A program made the position numbers and the translations under genes. From Faecalibacterium duncaniae (GTDB taxonomy: Bacteria > Bacillota > Clostridia > Oscillospirales > Ruminococcaceae): 64,000 bases of DNA. This document shows, in pieces, positions 25,183 to 33,093 of this stretch (its first letter is position 1; the number at the start of each line of letters is the position of its first letter). The stretch spans positions 1,550,001 through 1,614,000 of the forward strand of contig NZ_CP048437.1 in the NCBI RefSeq assembly GCF_010509575.1, read 5' to 3'. The notes beneath the pieces are model-generated. The model saw only the letters and a list, made by a program, of their open reading frames with translations, had not been told where the DNA came from and ran no database searches.

Positions 25183-26013
25183 ATGGCAAAACATTCGGTA
25201 CAGCGCAAAAGAAAGAAAAGGGGCAATAGTTTTTCCTTTGGCAGAGCAGTGGTTCTGGTTCTCTGTTTTATTGGTGTCAGTTTTGGGCTGTATCTGTGGC
25301 AGGCGGCTTTCTCCATTGGACAGCCAACACCGACCGTAGACGATGATGATTTTCGTCCGACCATTGGTGAGCCGCCGTACCGTATTGTGATCGATGCAGG
25401 ACATGGCGGCTCAGATCCAGGGGCAAGGGGAGTGGTGCAGGAAAGCGAGATGACCGCTGCCACAGCGGAGGCTTTGAGCGCCTGGCTGGAGCGTGACCCC
25501 AATTATATCCCACTGACCACCCGGGAAAGTTACGACAGCACCGCAAAACCTGCTGAACGCGCCGCTGCCGCCAATGCACAGGATCCGGATCTGTTGTTGT
25601 CTGTCCACGGCAATTCGGCACCCGAAGGCTCCAGCGCAGCCGGGTTTGAATGTTATCCGGCTGTTCCGGGACGAGCATACCATCAGGAGAGCTATTATTT
25701 TGCAAAGCAGCTTGCCGGGGCTATGCAGGCGGCAGGGGCCAGCCTGCGGGGACGCGGGGGAATCCGATATATCTATTACCAAGGGGAAGTAAAACAGTTG
25801 GTGGAGAGCAGCCACAAGGAAGTGCGGGTAGAGCGCAGCTTTACGATTCTGGAAGATGTAAATTGTCCAGCAGTGCTGGCAGAGCAGTGTTTTGTGACCA
25901 GCGATACCGATGTAGCCCAGTTCGGCAGTAAGGACGGATGTAAGCGGACTGCGCGTGCATACTATGAAGCAATCTGCGCATACTTTGAAACCACACCATT
26001 GTCGGAAGAGTGA
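25183..26013 (+). CDS. N-acetylmuramoyl-L-alanine amidase (Amidase_3), membrane-anchored
   Basis: Cuts the amide bond between muramic acid and the peptide stem. 276 residues: a basic start, one membrane helix (about residues 22-42, AVVLVLCFIGVSFGLYLW), then the zinc amidase domain with VIDAGHGGSDPGARG (first His), a zinc-ligand Glu in ESEMTA, LLSVHGNSAP (second His) and LAEQCFVTSDTD with the catalytic Glu. The enzyme would act outside the membrane. Single gene between two terminators. It resembles CwlD-type spore-cortex amidases in size, but that is a guess. Confidence 0.9.
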   Translation: MAKHSVQRKRKKRGNSFSFGRAVVLVLCFIGVSFGLYLWQAAFSIGQPTPTVDDDDFRPTIGEPPYRIVIDAGHGGSDPGARGVVQESEMTAATAEALSAWLERDPNYIPLTTRESYDSTAKPAERAAAANAQDPDLLLSVHGNSAPEGSSAAGFECYPAVPGRAYHQESYYFAKQLAGAMQAAGASLRGRGGIRYIYYQGEVKQLVESSHKEVRVERSFTILEDVNCPAVLAEQCFVTSDTDVAQFGSKDGCKRTARAYYEAICAYFETTPLSEE

Positions 26014-26047
26014 TGGGTACATATTTTCTATAACAACAGTTGATCGG

Positions 26048-26106
26048 TCAGACCCTCTGAGATCTCAGAACCAGCAGCGGGAAGAGAGAGGAGGGTCTGA
26101 TTTTTT
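26048..26106 (+). terminator. Terminator after the amidase gene
   Basis: TCAGACCCTC (26048-26057) pairs with GAGGGTCTGA (26091-26100), followed by TTTTTT. Confidence 0.9.
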
Positions 26107-26189
26107 GATTATTCTCTTTTCATATAATGCAGGTTATGCGAAACATAGGGGAGTGAAAAAGCCCTCTTTTCCAGTTTTAGGCGTTTTTA

Positions 26190-26229
26190 AGGCCGCCTCG
26201 GCTCAATCTGAGCTCCGGCGGCCTGTTTT
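26190..26229. terminator. GC-rich hairpin between convergent genes
   Basis: AGGCCGCC (26190-26197) with GGCGGCCT (26217-26224) and an inner GGCTCA/TGAGCT pairing, T-rich on the plus side. Probably a shared terminator for the convergent amidase and GNAT transcripts. Confidence 0.6.
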
Positions 26230-26292
26230 ACAATAACTGTGTATTTTGCGTTTTTTACACACGTTTTTCCTGTTATTGATCTGTTTGATCTG

Positions 26293-26802
26293 TTACAGCA
26301 TCCGATTCATTACAACGACCGTATAGTCCTGCGTGTGATTTCTCAATCCGGTATCTGTGAACTGATTCTTTTTCCAGAACGATTCACTTTGCTTGTTGCC
26401 ATCCACATAACCCAGCCGGATATACTCGTAACCCAGACTGTGCAGATACACACACAGCTCTGTGATGATCCTGCTTCCAATGCCATGTCCCTGTACAGAA
26501 CGTTCCATCATAAAGAATCCGATGAAGCAGCTTCGTTCCGTTGGATAATGGTCAATAAAGTCCATCACAGCCACAAGCTGCTCGGCATCATCAAAAAATC
26601 CGAGATAATACTTATCCTGAGGTTCGTCCATTTTGCGCTGCGGCAAGGCACACATATCATCCCGAATGCTTCCCTCAGTTACAAATGGCGGACAATGTTC
26701 ATAAAACTGTGTGTTTTTCTCACAAAGAGCTAAAATCAGCGGAATATCGCGCTTTGTCAACATCTGCACATGATAACTCTTAGAGAAGTTGATATAGTTC
26801 AT
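26293..26802 (-). CDS. GNAT-family N-acetyltransferase
   Basis: 169 residues. The acetyl-CoA site is recognisable: IGFFMMERSVQGHGIGSRIITEL (about residues 91-113, with the QGHGIGS loop), followed by IRLGYVDGNKQSESFWKKNQF, the typical beta5-alpha4 ending. The acceptor is unknown. Its ATG overlaps the stop of the upstream recombinase gene (ATGA), so translation is probably coupled. Confidence 0.88.
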   Translation of the reverse strand: MNYINFSKSYHVQMLTKRDIPLILALCEKNTQFYEHCPPFVTEGSIRDDMCALPQRKMDEPQDKYYLGFFDDAEQLVAVMDFIDHYPTERSCFIGFFMMERSVQGHGIGSRIITELCVYLHSLGYEYIRLGYVDGNKQSESFWKKNQFTDTGLRNHTQDYTVVVMNRML

Positions 26803-27986
26803 ACAGTTTCCTTATCCCCGGGCATAGAAGAGATATCCACCCGGATGCCATCATTGGCAGCACCCTCAAAAGCTTCCATCGGGCTGGCAGCTTCTTCAAC
26901 ATCCATCGAATCGGCGTTATTTTTCACTCTGTTCTCCCCTGCTGCCCGTTTTGTTGTATCCAAGCGTGCTTTTTCGGGTGTGACCGTGCCCAGCGGGTTC
27001 TGCTCAATGGCGGCACGCACCTGAAATTCTTGCAGATGCGTATAAATTTGCGTTGTACCCACACTGCTGTGACCCAGCAGCTGCTTAAGGGTCAGAATAT
27101 CCACATTGCCGGTCTGATACATCAGCGTTGCCGCAGTGTGACGCAGCTTATGGGTGGAAAAGCCCTTGAGCCCGGCCGCTTTCATGGCACCGGTGACGAG
27201 CTGCTCCACCCTGCGGTTGGAAATGCGCTCCTTCCGGCGGCGCGTCACAAACACAGCCTTTTCCTTTGGATTCAGGCCCTCCATCGTGTTGCGTTTGGCC
27301 AGGTAGAGCTGCAGGGCTTCGACGCAGGCCTCATTCAGATAGACCATCCGTTCCTTGTGGCCCTTGCCAAAGAGCCTGATCTGCCGCTGTTCCAGGTCGA
27401 TATCGCCCAGATCCATGCCCACCAACTCAGAAAGCCGCATTCCGCAGTTCAGGAACAGAACCACCATGCAGTAATCCCGCTCCGGAAAATCGCTCTGATA
27501 TTGCGTGCTCTCCAGCAGATCCATGGACTGTTCCGCTGTCAGATATTTTGGCAGGACTTTATCCTGCTTGGGCGGCTTGATGGAGGCAGTCGGGTTCTCT
27601 GTCAGCTTATTGACCTGATTGACCAAGTAATCATAAAAGCCGTGCAGGCTGGCCAGCCGCCGGGCGGTCGAGGATTTCTTGTTGCCGCATTCGCGGTTCA
27701 GAAAATAGAGGTATTCATAGATGTCCTCTTTGCTCACACTGCCCCAGAAGGCCGTATCCAGACCCTTGGGGTCAATATCCTTGATCTCCGTATCTGCCGG
27801 AACCAGCCCGCGGCGGCGTTTCATAAAACGGGAAAAACCGCGCAGATCGCAGTAATAACTGAAGGCCGTGTTGGCGCTTTTGCCCGCGATCACCTCCAGG
27901 TACCGCACATATTCCACAATATCCGGCGAAGCATCATCAAACGGCGGATGCTTGCCCGGATTTTTTTCATCAAGATAGATCGACAT
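26799..27986 (-). CDS. Tyrosine recombinase, Xer type, with extended C-terminus
   Basis: 395 residues. N-terminal SAM-like DNA-binding domain (about 20-125) and catalytic domain with the full set: Arg184 (CGMRLSELVG), Lys208 region (FGKGHKERMV), His279/Arg282 (THKLRHTAAT), His306 (LLGHSSVG) and Tyr315 (TTQIYTH). XerC/XerD proteins resolve chromosome dimers at dif. About 70 residues follow the catalytic tyrosine domain, rich in acidic and small residues (VEEAASPMEAFEGAAND), more than the roughly 300-residue norm. It lies 18 bases after radA with no phage genes around, so a housekeeping Xer is likelier than an integrase. Confidence 0.85.
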   Translation of the reverse strand: MSIYLDEKNPGKHPPFDDASPDIVEYVRYLEVIAGKSANTAFSYYCDLRGFSRFMKRRRGLVPADTEIKDIDPKGLDTAFWGSVSKEDIYEYLYFLNRECGNKKSSTARRLASLHGFYDYLVNQVNKLTENPTASIKPPKQDKVLPKYLTAEQSMDLLESTQYQSDFPERDYCMVVLFLNCGMRLSELVGMDLGDIDLEQRQIRLFGKGHKERMVYLNEACVEALQLYLAKRNTMEGLNPKEKAVFVTRRRKERISNRRVEQLVTGAMKAAGLKGFSTHKLRHTAATLMYQTGNVDILTLKQLLGHSSVGTTQIYTHLQEFQVRAAIEQNPLGTVTPEKARLDTTKRAAGENRVKNNADSMDVEEAASPMEAFEGAANDGIRVDISSMPGDKETV

Positions 27987-28004
27987 AGTTTCTCCGTAAA
28001 TTCG

Positions 28005-29417
28005 TTACAACCGGTCTGATTTCAATGCATGGATCGCATCCGAGATATAAGCCGCACCTATCAGCTTCATGCCCGGATAATCTGCCGGGTTCAGGTGGGC
28101 AAGGCTATGTTTTGGCACCACAGCCCGCTCAAAGCCGATGCGCTCGGCTTCCCGCAGGCGTTGTTCAAGGTTGGGCACACTGCGCACCTCACCGCCCAGA
28201 CCCACTTCCCCAATGGCAATGAGCTTATCGCTCACGGGGCAGTCCAGCAGAGACGACACCATACACAGGCAGACCGCCAGATCGCAGGCAGTATCCCGCA
28301 GGGCAATGCCGCCCACTATGTTGATATAGACATCCAGATTGCCAAAGAAATACCCTGCCCGTTTTTCCAGAACGGCAATGAGCAGATTCATGCGGTTATA
28401 ATCATAGCCGCTGCAGGCACGGCGCGGTGCCGGGAAATTCGTTTTGGTGGCAAGGGCCTGGATCTCGCTTAGAATGGGGCGGCTGCCCTCCATCGTACAG
28501 GCGACGCAGTTACCGGAAACCCCCAGCGGACGGCCTTCCAAAAGCATCTGGGAAGGGTTTTCGATCTCCTCCAGCCCCTGCCCTGTCATATCAAACATGC
28601 CCAGTTCATTGGTGGAGCCATAGCGGTTCTTGGCAGCTCGCAGAATGCGATAAGGCAGCATTTTGTCGCCCTCAAAGTAGAGCACAGTATCCACGATGTG
28701 CTCCATGACCTTGGGGCCTGCAATGGCTCCGTCTTTGTTGACATGGCCCACAATGAACATGGGGATCTCCTGCTTTTTGGCTACCGCCAGCAGACGGGCG
28801 GCGCTCTCCTTGACCTGACTGACCGTACCGGCCGAGGAAGAAAGATCCATACAGCGCATCGTCTGGATAGAGTCGATGACTACAAGCTCCGGCTTTTCCT
28901 TTTCAATCAGGCCGCAGATCTCGTCCACATCGTTCTCCGCAGCAAGATAGATGTTCTCCTGCGGCACTTTCAACCGCGCAGCACGCAGTTTGACCTGACG
29001 GACAGATTCCTCACCCGTGATATACAGAACAGAATGCTGGTTGGAGATGGCACCGCAGAGCTGCAAAAGCATCGTAGATTTGCCAACACCCGGTTCTCCG
29101 CTGAGCAAAACCACGCCGCCCAGCACGATGCCGCCGCCCAGCACCCGGTCAAGCTCCGATATGCCGGTCAGGATGCGGCTTTTCTCTTCCGTAGTGCTGA
29201 TATCGGCCAACCGCCGGGCCGTCAGCGAGGTGACACCCTCCTGCCGGGCAGGTGCTGCCGCTTTGCTGCTGGAAAGCCCTGCCTTGGGCGCTTCCGCAAC
29301 AACATCCTCATTCATGGTATTCCAGCTGCCGCAGCTGGGGCAGCGGCCCATCCAGCGCGGGCTGGTTTCACCGCAGTTGGAGCAGACGTAAACAGTTTTG
29401 AGCTTTGGTTCCTTCAT
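28005..29417 (-). CDS. radA: DNA repair protein RadA (Sms)
   Basis: RecA-like branch-migration ATPase/helicase. 470 residues: N-terminal zinc finger CSNCGETSPRWMGRCPSCGSW (about 12-32), Walker A SGEPGVGKSTMLL, the RadA KNRYGSTNELGMF motif, and a C-terminal Lon-like domain ending in the SDAIHAL region. GGGAG lies before the ATG. A terminator-shaped hairpin sits between its predicted promoter and the start codon. Followed by the Xer recombinase and GNAT on the same strand. Confidence 0.96.
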   Translation of the reverse strand: MKEPKLKTVYVCSNCGETSPRWMGRCPSCGSWNTMNEDVVAEAPKAGLSSSKAAAPARQEGVTSLTARRLADISTTEEKSRILTGISELDRVLGGGIVLGGVVLLSGEPGVGKSTMLLQLCGAISNQHSVLYITGEESVRQVKLRAARLKVPQENIYLAAENDVDEICGLIEKEKPELVVIDSIQTMRCMDLSSSAGTVSQVKESAARLLAVAKKQEIPMFIVGHVNKDGAIAGPKVMEHIVDTVLYFEGDKMLPYRILRAAKNRYGSTNELGMFDMTGQGLEEIENPSQMLLEGRPLGVSGNCVACTMEGSRPILSEIQALATKTNFPAPRRACSGYDYNRMNLLIAVLEKRAGYFFGNLDVYINIVGGIALRDTACDLAVCLCMVSSLLDCPVSDKLIAIGEVGLGGEVRSVPNLEQRLREAERIGFERAVVPKHSLAHLNPADYPGMKLIGAAYISDAIHALKSDRL

Positions 29418-29431
29418 GGTGCACTCCCTGC

Positions 29432-29455
29432 AAAAACGCCGCTGGAAAAGCGGCG
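29432..29455 (-). terminator. Hairpin terminator in the radA leader / end of spoIIIA
   Basis: Stem CGCCGC/GCGGCG (plus 29437-29455) with TTTTT following on the minus strand (plus 29432-29436). It probably ends the spoIIIA transcript, but also lies downstream of a predicted radA promoter, 15 bases before the radA ATG. Confidence 0.75.
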
Positions 29456-29477
29456 CTCAATTTCATTGTTCTGTTTT

Positions 29478-29506
29478 AGTTTACCACATTCTGTTGTCTG
29501 CCGCAA
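29478..29506 (-). promoter_or_regulatory. Predicted radA promoter
   Basis: Minus strand TTGCGG (plus 29501-29506), 17-base spacer, TAAACT (plus 29478-29483) preceded by TGG. Confidence 0.55.
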
Positions 29507-29514
29507 CTGCTCCC

Positions 29515-30123
29515 TTACTTTACCTCAACAACGGTGATATTTTGGGCTGTCACACTGCTCTTGCTCAACACAATGTCACGGATCTGCGCTACCTGTGCAG
29601 CCGTTAAGGCATCGCCCGAGGTCATAACAGTCAGATCGGCCCGACCTGACTGCAGAAAGCAGAGACAATCCGCAAACCCCTTGGCCTTGACCAGTGTCTC
29701 GATCTCGTTTTCCGCGTTGAGATCCGCAAGGTTTCCGGTCAGCTGGCTGGTATACTCCTTCTTTTCTTCCGTGGAGAGAGAAGCGGATTTCAGCGCTTTC
29801 TGAATGCTGTCCATGGCTTCATCGTGGGCTTTGGTCCGCTTGAGCCGCGCTTCTTCAAAGAACTTGGAGCCGCTGTTGTTTGCAACGCTCACAAGCTGAG
29901 CTTCGCCATAATTCTTGTTGGCACTGGAAACCGCTTCGGCTTCAGTCATCAGTTCATCCGTAACGGGAACGGTCTCCTGACTGACGGCAGAGACGTTGAC
30001 TGCATCCTCTTCCAGCGTCACACCGGTGCGGGCATACTGCCAGTTCAGATAAACGGCAATGACCAGTGCTGCTGCCAGAGTAATGGCTGTTGCTTTGCGG
30101 GTATTCTTCGAGATGGCTCTCAT
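29515..30123 (-). CDS. spoIIIAH: Stage III sporulation protein AH
   Basis: Mother-cell component of the SpoIIIA-SpoIIQ channel that spans the space around the forespore. 202 residues: one N-terminal membrane helix (about 11-27), an acidic linker, then a region with two-helix and strand pattern ending DLTVMTSGDALTAAQVAQIRDIVL and TAQNITVVEVK, the EscJ/PrgK-like ring-building end of the family. Length is close to B. subtilis SpoIIIAH (about 218). Last of eight genes; GGAGG precedes the ATG. Confidence 0.9.
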   Translation of the reverse strand: MRAISKNTRKATAITLAAALVIAVYLNWQYARTGVTLEEDAVNVSAVSQETVPVTDELMTEAEAVSSANKNYGEAQLVSVANNSGSKFFEEARLKRTKAHDEAMDSIQKALKSASLSTEEKKEYTSQLTGNLADLNAENEIETLVKAKGFADCLCFLQSGRADLTVMTSGDALTAAQVAQIRDIVLSKSSVTAQNITVVEVK

Positions 30124-30153
30124 AGCTGTTTCCTCCTTATATTACATGGTGCG

Positions 30154-30663
30154 TTATCCTTTGCGCTGTTCTACACAAATTCGATTGGCCGAAAGATCCA
30201 GCAGTGCCCGGACAAGCTCTGTGATACGAGCGGCGACCCGGACATCTCCCCCACCATCACAGACAACAGCCACACCGCAGACGGCAGGCAGATAGGTCGT
30301 CTCTTCCAGGGCGGAGCCATCCTCCAGCAGAACATGGGTCTCCTGGTTCTGCATCTGGCCGGACTGCGTATCCACAGCATAGATCGTTTCTTCCCCACTT
30401 TCCAGTGTCACCATCACAACGGTTTTTCCTGCCCCATCGAGCTGTTCGATCAGCTCTGTCAGCTGTGTTTCCAATTGCTCCCGGTAGGCAGTTTCTGAAA
30501 CAGCAGCAGAACTGCCTGCATTTGCTGCGGTTTTTGCGGGGGTCGAGAATAATTCTGAGAATAAGATCAGCAGCATTGCCGCCACACCCAGAATGATTGC
30601 GAGCTGGGTGCGGTTTTGCTTCTGGAGCAAACCGGCAAAGAGGCTCTGTTCCCTGCTCTTCAT
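30154..30663 (-). CDS. spoIIIAG: Stage III sporulation protein AG
   Basis: Ring-forming component of the spoIIIA feeding-tube complex. 169 residues: a membrane helix at about 21-38 (LAIILGVAAMLLILFSELF), a linker, then LETQLTELIEQLDGAGKTVVMVTLESGEETIYAVD and a C-terminal PAVCGVAVVCDGGGDVRVAARITELVRALLDLSANRICV, the recognisable ring-building fold. Shorter than the roughly 229 residues of B. subtilis, mainly in the middle. Its ATG overlaps the spoIIIAF stop (ATGA). Confidence 0.9.
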   Translation of the reverse strand: MKSREQSLFAGLLQKQNRTQLAIILGVAAMLLILFSELFSTPAKTAANAGSSAAVSETAYREQLETQLTELIEQLDGAGKTVVMVTLESGEETIYAVDTQSGQMQNQETHVLLEDGSALEETTYLPAVCGVAVVCDGGGDVRVAARITELVRALLDLSANRICVEQRKG

Positions 30664-30953
30664 CCGGAAAGGTTCCCCTCCTTTGCTTCCTGTCCGCTGC
30701 TGCGGGCATCCAGTTCAGCCTGAATGGCATCTTCCAGCGTGCCCATGGATGCGGGCGAAAGATCCGGCACAGAAAAGGACTGAACTTCTGTCCGGAGCTG
30801 AGGGATGACCTGTAAAAGCACCACTAAAATATATAGTCCAGCCACGGCTTTTATGCACCGTCGGGCCCAGCTGTTTCCTGTGAGCCGGGCCAGCAGCTCT
30901 GCGCAGATACAGGCAGTGCAAAAGACCACAGCTGCGCTTTTCAATGTCTGCAT
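30660..30953 (-). CDS. spoIIIAF: Stage III sporulation protein AF, short form
   Basis: 97 residues against about 206 in B. subtilis. Two N-terminal membrane helices are present (SAAVVFCTACICAELLARL and WARRCIKAVAGLYILVVLLQVI), then about 40 polar residues. The C-terminal ring-building-like domain of longer homologues is absent. It is not visibly truncated by a frameshift: it starts on the spoIIIAE stop (ATGA at 30950-30953) and its stop overlaps the spoIIIAG start in the same way. Identification rests on position and the two-helix pattern. Confidence 0.8.
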   Translation of the reverse strand: MQTLKSAAVVFCTACICAELLARLTGNSWARRCIKAVAGLYILVVLLQVIPQLRTEVQSFSVPDLSPASMGTLEDAIQAELDARSSGQEAKEGNLSG

Positions 30954-32038
30954 CAAACGCCTCCCAGCATAAAAAGAAGTGCGGTTCCTGTTACGGCCAG
31001 CCCGAAAAAGAGCGCGATACAGGCCATCATACACCGGACAGCAGAAGCAAAACAGGTAAGCAGTGCCTGTCCACGGTTGTTTCCGGTCAGGCTGCACAGC
31101 GTACCGCAGAGAATGATACATCCCAGATGCGCAAGCATCCCGAGATACAGTGGCAGAAACTCAGCCAATAAAATCAGGATAGCGGCCATTCCAAGGCCGC
31201 TTTTGAGCAATTGGATGCCTGCCAGAACAGCCTCGGAAGCATCGCTCAAACTCTGCCCCACAATGGGAATGGTGCCGGTGAGAAACTGTCCTGTGCGCAG
31301 CGCCGTTCGGTCGAGCTGTGCGGCAGAGATGCGCTGGAATCCCAACAGTGCAGCCAGCAGCTTTCCAGTAAGGGAAAGTCCCTTTTGCAGCAGTGTCCCT
31401 GCCGCTTTGCACAGGTTCCCCAGGCAGCTCTGTTCCGTGATACAGCAAGCCATGCTCAATGCAAGGAAGCATTCCAGAATGGGCGGTACAAAGGCCGTCA
31501 GGGCCTGTGCCAGCAGACAAAGCAATGTCAGAAAAAAGCCGCTTGCGGCGGCCCCGGCACTTGTCTCACCACCCATGATCAGAACACCGGCATAGACAGG
31601 AAGAAAACCGGAGAGAAAGCGGTTCCAGCTTTCGATCTGCGCGCACAGCTGCCGGGCAATTTCAAGCAATGGTTCCCACAGGAGGATCCCACACCCACCG
31701 GCGCAGACAGGATCACACCAGCTGTGATCACCTTCCTCCCCCAGAAACAGACTGACTATGGCAGACAGGAGCAGAAACAACAGCAGTGCGGCATAACCGC
31801 GGATGCTTTCCCGCAGTGTCTGGAACAGAGACGAAGTGCAAAAACTTTGCAGAACGCTCCACGGGTCTTCTGCTACCTGCAAAGCATCCACAGGGCTTTG
31901 GTCAAGATAAGGCTGCCAGAGCTCTGCTCCCGGCAGCTGTGTGTGCAAACCGGCACTCTCTGCCGCAAAAACTGTCGGGGCGCACAGGCAGAGGCTTGTT
32001 CCCACCAGCAGAAAAGCCCACCACTTCCAGTTCTTCAT
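30953..32038 (-). CDS. spoIIIAE: Stage III sporulation protein AE
   Basis: Polytopic membrane protein of the SpoIIIA complex. 361 residues: a signal peptide (WWAFLLVGTSLCLCAPTVFA, about 5-24), then several membrane segments such as YAALLLFLLLSAIVSLFL, GFFLTLLCLLAQALTAFVPPILECFLALSMA and ILILLAEFLPLYLGMLAHLGCIILCG. Start at 32038 is the ATG that overlaps the spoIIIAD stop; a longer frame lacks a ribosome site. Confidence 0.92.
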   Translation of the reverse strand: MKNWKWWAFLLVGTSLCLCAPTVFAAESAGLHTQLPGAELWQPYLDQSPVDALQVAEDPWSVLQSFCTSSLFQTLRESIRGYAALLLFLLLSAIVSLFLGEEGDHSWCDPVCAGGCGILLWEPLLEIARQLCAQIESWNRFLSGFLPVYAGVLIMGGETSAGAAASGFFLTLLCLLAQALTAFVPPILECFLALSMACCITEQSCLGNLCKAAGTLLQKGLSLTGKLLAALLGFQRISAAQLDRTALRTGQFLTGTIPIVGQSLSDASEAVLAGIQLLKSGLGMAAILILLAEFLPLYLGMLAHLGCIILCGTLCSLTGNNRGQALLTCFASAVRCMMACIALFFGLAVTGTALLFMLGGV

Positions 32039-32418
32039 CTTGCAATGCTCCCAATCGTCTGCAGGATCTCTTCCAGCAAGGGCCACGCCGCTGCCAGTAC
32101 AAGACACCGACCTGCCAGTCCAACACACCACCCTAAAGATTCTGCCCCGGCTTCCTCACACAGGGTGCGGGTATAATCTGTCAGCAGAACGATAGCCGCA
32201 CTCCGTACAAGGCAGGAAAAAGCCCCGCTGTCAGCTTGTCCAGCCAGGCGTGCTATGCCGGAAAGTACTGTCCGGATGCTTGTCCCTGCCCGCACCAGCA
32301 GCACCAGCGCTGCCCCAAGGGAGAGCAGGAGTGCATAGGCGGGGGCCTGCTTTTCCAGAACTGCATAGAGCAGTGCCGCGAGCAGCGCAATGCCGAACAC
32401 AGCCACGGCTGCACTCAT
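32035..32418 (-). CDS. spoIIIAD: Stage III sporulation protein AD
   Basis: 127-residue membrane protein, four membrane segments (SAAVAVFGIALLAALLYAVL, YALLLSLGAALVLLV, the AAIVLLTDYTRTLCEEAGAES family block and a final VLAAAWPLLEEIL helix). Close to the 133 residues of B. subtilis. Overlaps both neighbours by four bases (ATGA). Confidence 0.92.
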   Translation of the reverse strand: MSAAVAVFGIALLAALLYAVLEKQAPAYALLLSLGAALVLLVRAGTSIRTVLSGIARLAGQADSGAFSCLVRSAAIVLLTDYTRTLCEEAGAESLGWCVGLAGRCLVLAAAWPLLEEILQTIGSIAR

Positions 32419-32609
32419 AGTGCAAACAGCGACTTGATGGTAACGAACAGCACACTGATCTGTTTGACCAGGATGGACAGCACGACCACCAGACCGGCCA
32501 ATGTCGTCATCATTGCCTGATCCTCCCGCCCGGAGCGGATCAGCAGTTGGTTCAGCACGGCAACAATGATGCCAATGGCCGCAATTTTGAAGATAAGGTC
32601 AATCTCCAT
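32415..32609 (-). CDS. spoIIIAC: Stage III sporulation protein AC
   Basis: 64 residues, two membrane helices: MEIDLIFKIAAIGIIVAVLNQLL and MMTTLAGLVVVLSILVKQI with the REDQA turn between them, the standard SpoIIIAC layout (about 68 residues). Start at 32609 is preceded by AAAGGAG. The next gene starts on its stop codon. Confidence 0.93.
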   Translation of the reverse strand: MEIDLIFKIAAIGIIVAVLNQLLIRSGREDQAMMTTLAGLVVVLSILVKQISVLFVTIKSLFAL

Positions 32610-32634
32610 CCGCGTCCTCTCCTTTTGAGCTGAT

Positions 32635-33093
32635 TCATCCCAGCAGAATGGCAGCTGCAAGCCCGACGGCCAGGCCCAGCTTGTGCGAAAGCATCGACTG
32701 CGTCCGGGCCGCAGCTTCACCTTCCTGCAAGGCTGCCTGAAACTGTGCCTGATACAATTCAAGCCGTCTGCACTCCTGCTCCGCTTCCAACCGCCCCAGG
32801 CCTGAAAAACATTCTGAGAAGCGGGTGCGTTCTTCTAAGGTCAGGGAGGGAAAGGGCTCCAGCGTTTGTAACGAAACCGTTTCTGGTGGAAGCTGCCCAT
32901 CCTGTATCAATTTCCGGCAGAGAAGATTCAGGTCACTGCGGCGGAAGCTGATTTCCTGATGCAGCGTTTCCAGCAGATCCAGGGTTTTGCGCAGGGCTTC
33001 CAGATGCGCCTGCGCCTGCTGATGAAAGCTGTCGCCTGCGCACCAGCCGCAGACGACAAAACAGCAGACACTCAACCAGCGCAGAGGGCTCAT
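32635..33093 (-). CDS. spoIIIAB: Stage III sporulation protein AB
   Basis: 152 residues (about 171 in B. subtilis): an N-terminal membrane helix, a helical soluble domain with LEALRKTLDLLETLHQEISFR, and a C-terminal membrane helix (LGLAVGLAAAILLG). Related in fold to type II/IV secretion GspF proteins. Its ATG overlaps the spoIIIAA stop; 25 bases separate it from spoIIIAC, the only gap in this part. Confidence 0.9.
   Translation of the reverse strand: MSPLRWLSVCCFVVCGWCAGDSFHQQAQAHLEALRKTLDLLETLHQEISFRRSDLNLLCRKLIQDGQLPPETVSLQTLEPFPSLTLEERTRFSECFSGLGRLEAEQECRRLELYQAQFQAALQEGEAAARTQSMLSHKLGLAVGLAAAILLG

Noticed and set aside
26239..26733. A 164-codon plus-strand frame at the GNAT locus
   Set aside because: It is the reverse of the GNAT gene, which has an acetyl-CoA motif and an ATGA overlap with its neighbour.
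26799..27986. Phage or integrative-element integrase
   Set aside because: No att repeats, excisionase, phage or conjugation genes are near, and the gene is co-oriented with radA with tight spacing; a chromosomal Xer protein fits better.
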